This document shows positions 62,555-64,000 of a stretch of 64,000 nucleotides of DNA, piece by piece; the stretch's first letter is position 1, and the number at the start of each line of letters is the position of its first letter. Under the pieces are notes generated by a model. The model was not told the DNA's origin. It was given only the letters and a program-made list of their open reading frames with translations, and did not search any database. Both the position numbers and the translations under genes were made by a program. Source of the stretch: Clostridium pascui (GTDB taxonomy: Bacteria; Bacillota; Clostridia; Clostridiales; Clostridiaceae); NCBI RefSeq assembly GCF_016908015.1, contig NZ_JAFBDB010000004.1:310001-374000 (forward strand), written 5' to 3'.

Positions 62555-62625
62555 CTAAATCCCTTGGAGTATGGTCCTAATGCTGGAGCTGAATTTTGCA
62601 ATTTATAATTTTCTTTTTCATAGGT
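62555..62625 (-). pseudogene. Possible RidA (YjgF) N-terminal remnant
   Basis: In the leader of thrC the minus strand encodes NSAPALGPYSKGFS, which resembles the conserved N-terminal APAAIGPYSQ motif of RidA, an enamine/imine deaminase tied to threonine metabolism. An ATG-AAA-AAG-AAA start in another frame lies just upstream, consistent with a frameshifted gene start. Only about 20 residues are recognisable, so chance similarity is possible. The rest of this 303-bp gap shows nothing clear. Confidence 0.4.
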
Positions 62626-62824
62626 TTTAATCTATAATATTAATGTTAAGCAGAAAAAAGTTTATATATTCTGATTTCTCCTGCTACTTAAAATAGTATT
62701 CTATGTGCATTTCTTAAATCCTTCTTTGAAACTATCAATTTTTATACTCTTACAAATTATTCGTGGATAATTACCTGCTTATGATTTATAATATTATTGT
62801 TCTTAATAATGTTGGAGGTTTTAA

Positions 62825-63214
62825 ATGAACTGGAATAAATGGCATCCTAAATATGTAACAAGAAATATTAAAAGGGAAATTACCGTTTTATATAAATGCT
62901 ATAAAAATGAAAGTACACCTTGGTATGCTAAACTAGCAATATTATTAGTTGTTATATATGCCCTAAGTCCCATAGATTTAGTACCAGACTTTATACCTAT
63001 TCTTGGTTACTTTGATGACTTAATACTGTTGCCCTTAGGAATATGGCTTGCTTATAAACTAATACCTGATGAAGTGATAAATATAGAGAAGATACTTACT
63101 GAAAACTTGATTCCAGAAAAAGAAGCTAAAAGCAAAAAAATTGTTGGTGCTATAGTAATAATTTTCATTTGGGTACTTATAGTTTGGGCTATAGTAAGAC
63201 TTATTTCTAAATAA
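62825..63214 (+). CDS. DUF1232 (YkvA-like) membrane protein
   Basis: A 129-residue protein. The DUF1232 signature YALSPIDLVPDFIPILGYFDDLILLPLGIWLAYKLIP occupies about residues 42-80, and a C-terminal membrane span covers about 103-126. TTGGAGG precedes the ATG. The family is widespread but lacks a defined biochemical role. Confidence 0.9.
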   Translation: MNWNKWHPKYVTRNIKREITVLYKCYKNESTPWYAKLAILLVVIYALSPIDLVPDFIPILGYFDDLILLPLGIWLAYKLIPDEVINIEKILTENLIPEKEAKSKKIVGAIVIIFIWVLIVWAIVRLISK

Positions 63215-63303
63215 ATCGGATATTAGTACTTATAGAAATCGCTTATGAATATTATTAATAATGAAATAATGCAATGTAAGCATATTAAAGGGGGGATTTA
63301 ATT

Positions 63304-63573
63304 ATGCTTAAAAATTATATAGAGATTGTAATTGATGAATTGTTACCTCATGTTCTTGACAAGTATTCTGATATATGTACATGTCCACGATGTGTTGAGG
63401 ATATAAAAGCTATAGCTTTAAATAACCTAAAGCCTTTATATGTAGCTACTGAAACAGGATTTGTATATGCAAAGGTAAATGATTTAAGAACTCAATTTAC
63501 TACTGATGTAATAAAAGAACTTATGAGTGCAATTGAAATTGTATCTAAAAACCCAAGACATTTTCAAAATTAG
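63304..63573 (+). CDS. ComFB family protein
   Basis: An 89-residue protein with the ComFB pattern: an N-terminal helix ending LLPHVLDKY, then CTCPRCVEDIKAIALNNLKPLYV, where C26/C28/C31 could bind zinc. ComFB is encoded in the comF locus of Bacillus and related proteins bind cyclic-di-nucleotides in some phyla. Here it stands alone. AAAGGGGGG precedes the ATG. Confidence 0.85.
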   Translation: MLKNYIEIVIDELLPHVLDKYSDICTCPRCVEDIKAIALNNLKPLYVATETGFVYAKVNDLRTQFTTDVIKELMSAIEIVSKNPRHFQN

Positions 63574-63605
63574 CAACTACTAAAAGTTAAGTATCCATCA
63601 ATAAG

Positions 63606-63649
63606 AAAATAGAGAAAGAATGCTATCTACTGCATTTTTTCTCTATTTT
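63606..63649. terminator. Bidirectional terminator after comFB-like gene
   Basis: Arms AAAATAGAGAAA / TTTCTCTATTTT with inner AATGC / GCATT pairing; it lies between convergent genes. Confidence 0.75.
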
Positions 63650-63652
63650 TAT

Positions 63653-64000
63653 CTACTTGTTATCCTTATTTTCCTTATCCTTCATTCTATTAGGTTTTGC
63701 TTTAGGCTTTATCTTTATATTATTCTTTTGACCTTTACTTGTATATCTTTCTTCATTAAATAAATCAAAAAACCATAAAAATAATATTACAAATATACCT
63801 GAAGGAATTAATCCCCATATAGTAGTATTGAAACCAGGTCTTATGATAGATGGACCTGTTAACGTTGCTATGGCTAAGCCAAATATTAACCATTTATTTG
63901 GTTTGAATTTTTGTAGTACATAAATTTTTAAAACATTATATATTATGATTACTACAAAGGAAAAAAGTACAAGTCTTAATATATATCCAAAATTACCTGA
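63653..64000 (-). CDS. Membrane protein, C-terminal part (cut by window edge)
   Basis: The last 115 residues of a protein that extends past the right edge. Three hydrophobic stretches (about 6-28, 38-56 and 62-80) are followed by a very basic Lys/Asn-rich tail (about 85-115: KGQKNNIKIKPKAKPNR...). The frame is open to the window end with a terminator just past its stop. No family can be assigned from this part. Confidence 0.75.
   Translation of the reverse strand, partial: SGNFGYILRLVLFSFVVIIIYNVLKIYVLQKFKPNKWLIFGLAIATLTGPSIIRPGFNTTIWGLIPSGIFVILFLWFFDLFNEERYTSKGQKNNIKIKPKAKPNRMKDKENKDNK

Noticed and set aside
1-64000. tRNA, rRNA, prophage, transposase or CRISPR features
   Set aside because: None was recognised while reading both strands; short undetected elements cannot be ruled out by eye.

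Overview
The window is AT-rich, low-GC Gram-positive DNA that reads as Clostridium sensu stricto, an anaerobic fermenter. The evidence is an NAD(P)-linked multisubunit [FeFe] hydrogenase, a B12-dependent class II ribonucleotide reductase, a class III Firmicutes-type fructose-1,6-bisphosphatase, T-box and Mn2+ riboswitches, strong GGAGG ribosome sites and many TTG/GTG starts. Species cannot be fixed from the sequence alone. No rRNA, tRNA, CRISPR array, prophage or intact insertion sequence was seen.

Region 1 (1-10.2 kb) is dominated by purine catabolism. A truncated SsnA-type amidohydrolase (left edge), a sigma-54 activator, adenine deaminase and a purine permease lie on the minus strand. ssnA and the permease-adenine deaminase operon each carry a near-identical -24/-12 promoter. 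Each also has the motif TTATCA-N3-TGATAA about 140-150 bp upstream, which suggests a purine-responsive sigma-54 regulon. A two-component system with a DUF4342 gene, a permuted-papain-like protein and an FMN-binding lipoprotein are interleaved.

Region 2 (10.4-16.9 kb) holds an M20 amidohydrolase-DUF3100-small membrane protein operon facing a further membrane transporter, then a YaaR protein and an Asp-box lipoprotein. Region 3 (16.9-29 kb) contains a P-type ATPase behind a yybP-ykoY (Mn2+) riboswitch, a paired half-size chromate transporter, a 2H phosphoesterase, a GGDEF/HD-GYP protein and the hndABCD hydrogenase operon.

Region 4 (29-38.7 kb) has the de novo NAD operon nadABC, a TIM-barrel protein, fbp, a MATE exporter and an M14 peptidase. 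Region 5 (38.9-43.4 kb) is a four-gene surface-polymer acyl-transfer cassette (SGNH, DUF4358 lipoprotein, MBOAT, DHHW protein) ended by a GC-rich 30-bp-arm palindrome. Region 6 (43.7-52.5 kb) has an Rrf2 regulator, nrdJ with candidate NrdR boxes, hemerythrin, an archaeal-type AspRS behind a T-box leader with two terminator modules, and an ECF sigma/anti-sigma pair. Region 7 (52.5-64 kb) contains a beta-CASP nuclease with a long extra C-terminus, a DMT transporter, a dipeptidase/isomerase pair, small envelope proteins, an MBL hydrolase, thrC, a DUF1232 protein, a ComFB protein and a truncated membrane protein.

Six short, broken gene remnants (YczE-like, CorC/HlyC C-terminus, MFS, APC permease, DUF2812, possibly RidA) are scattered between intact genes and indicate ongoing gene decay. 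Many starts were re-set inward from the longest reading frame because the ribosome binding site lies inside it.
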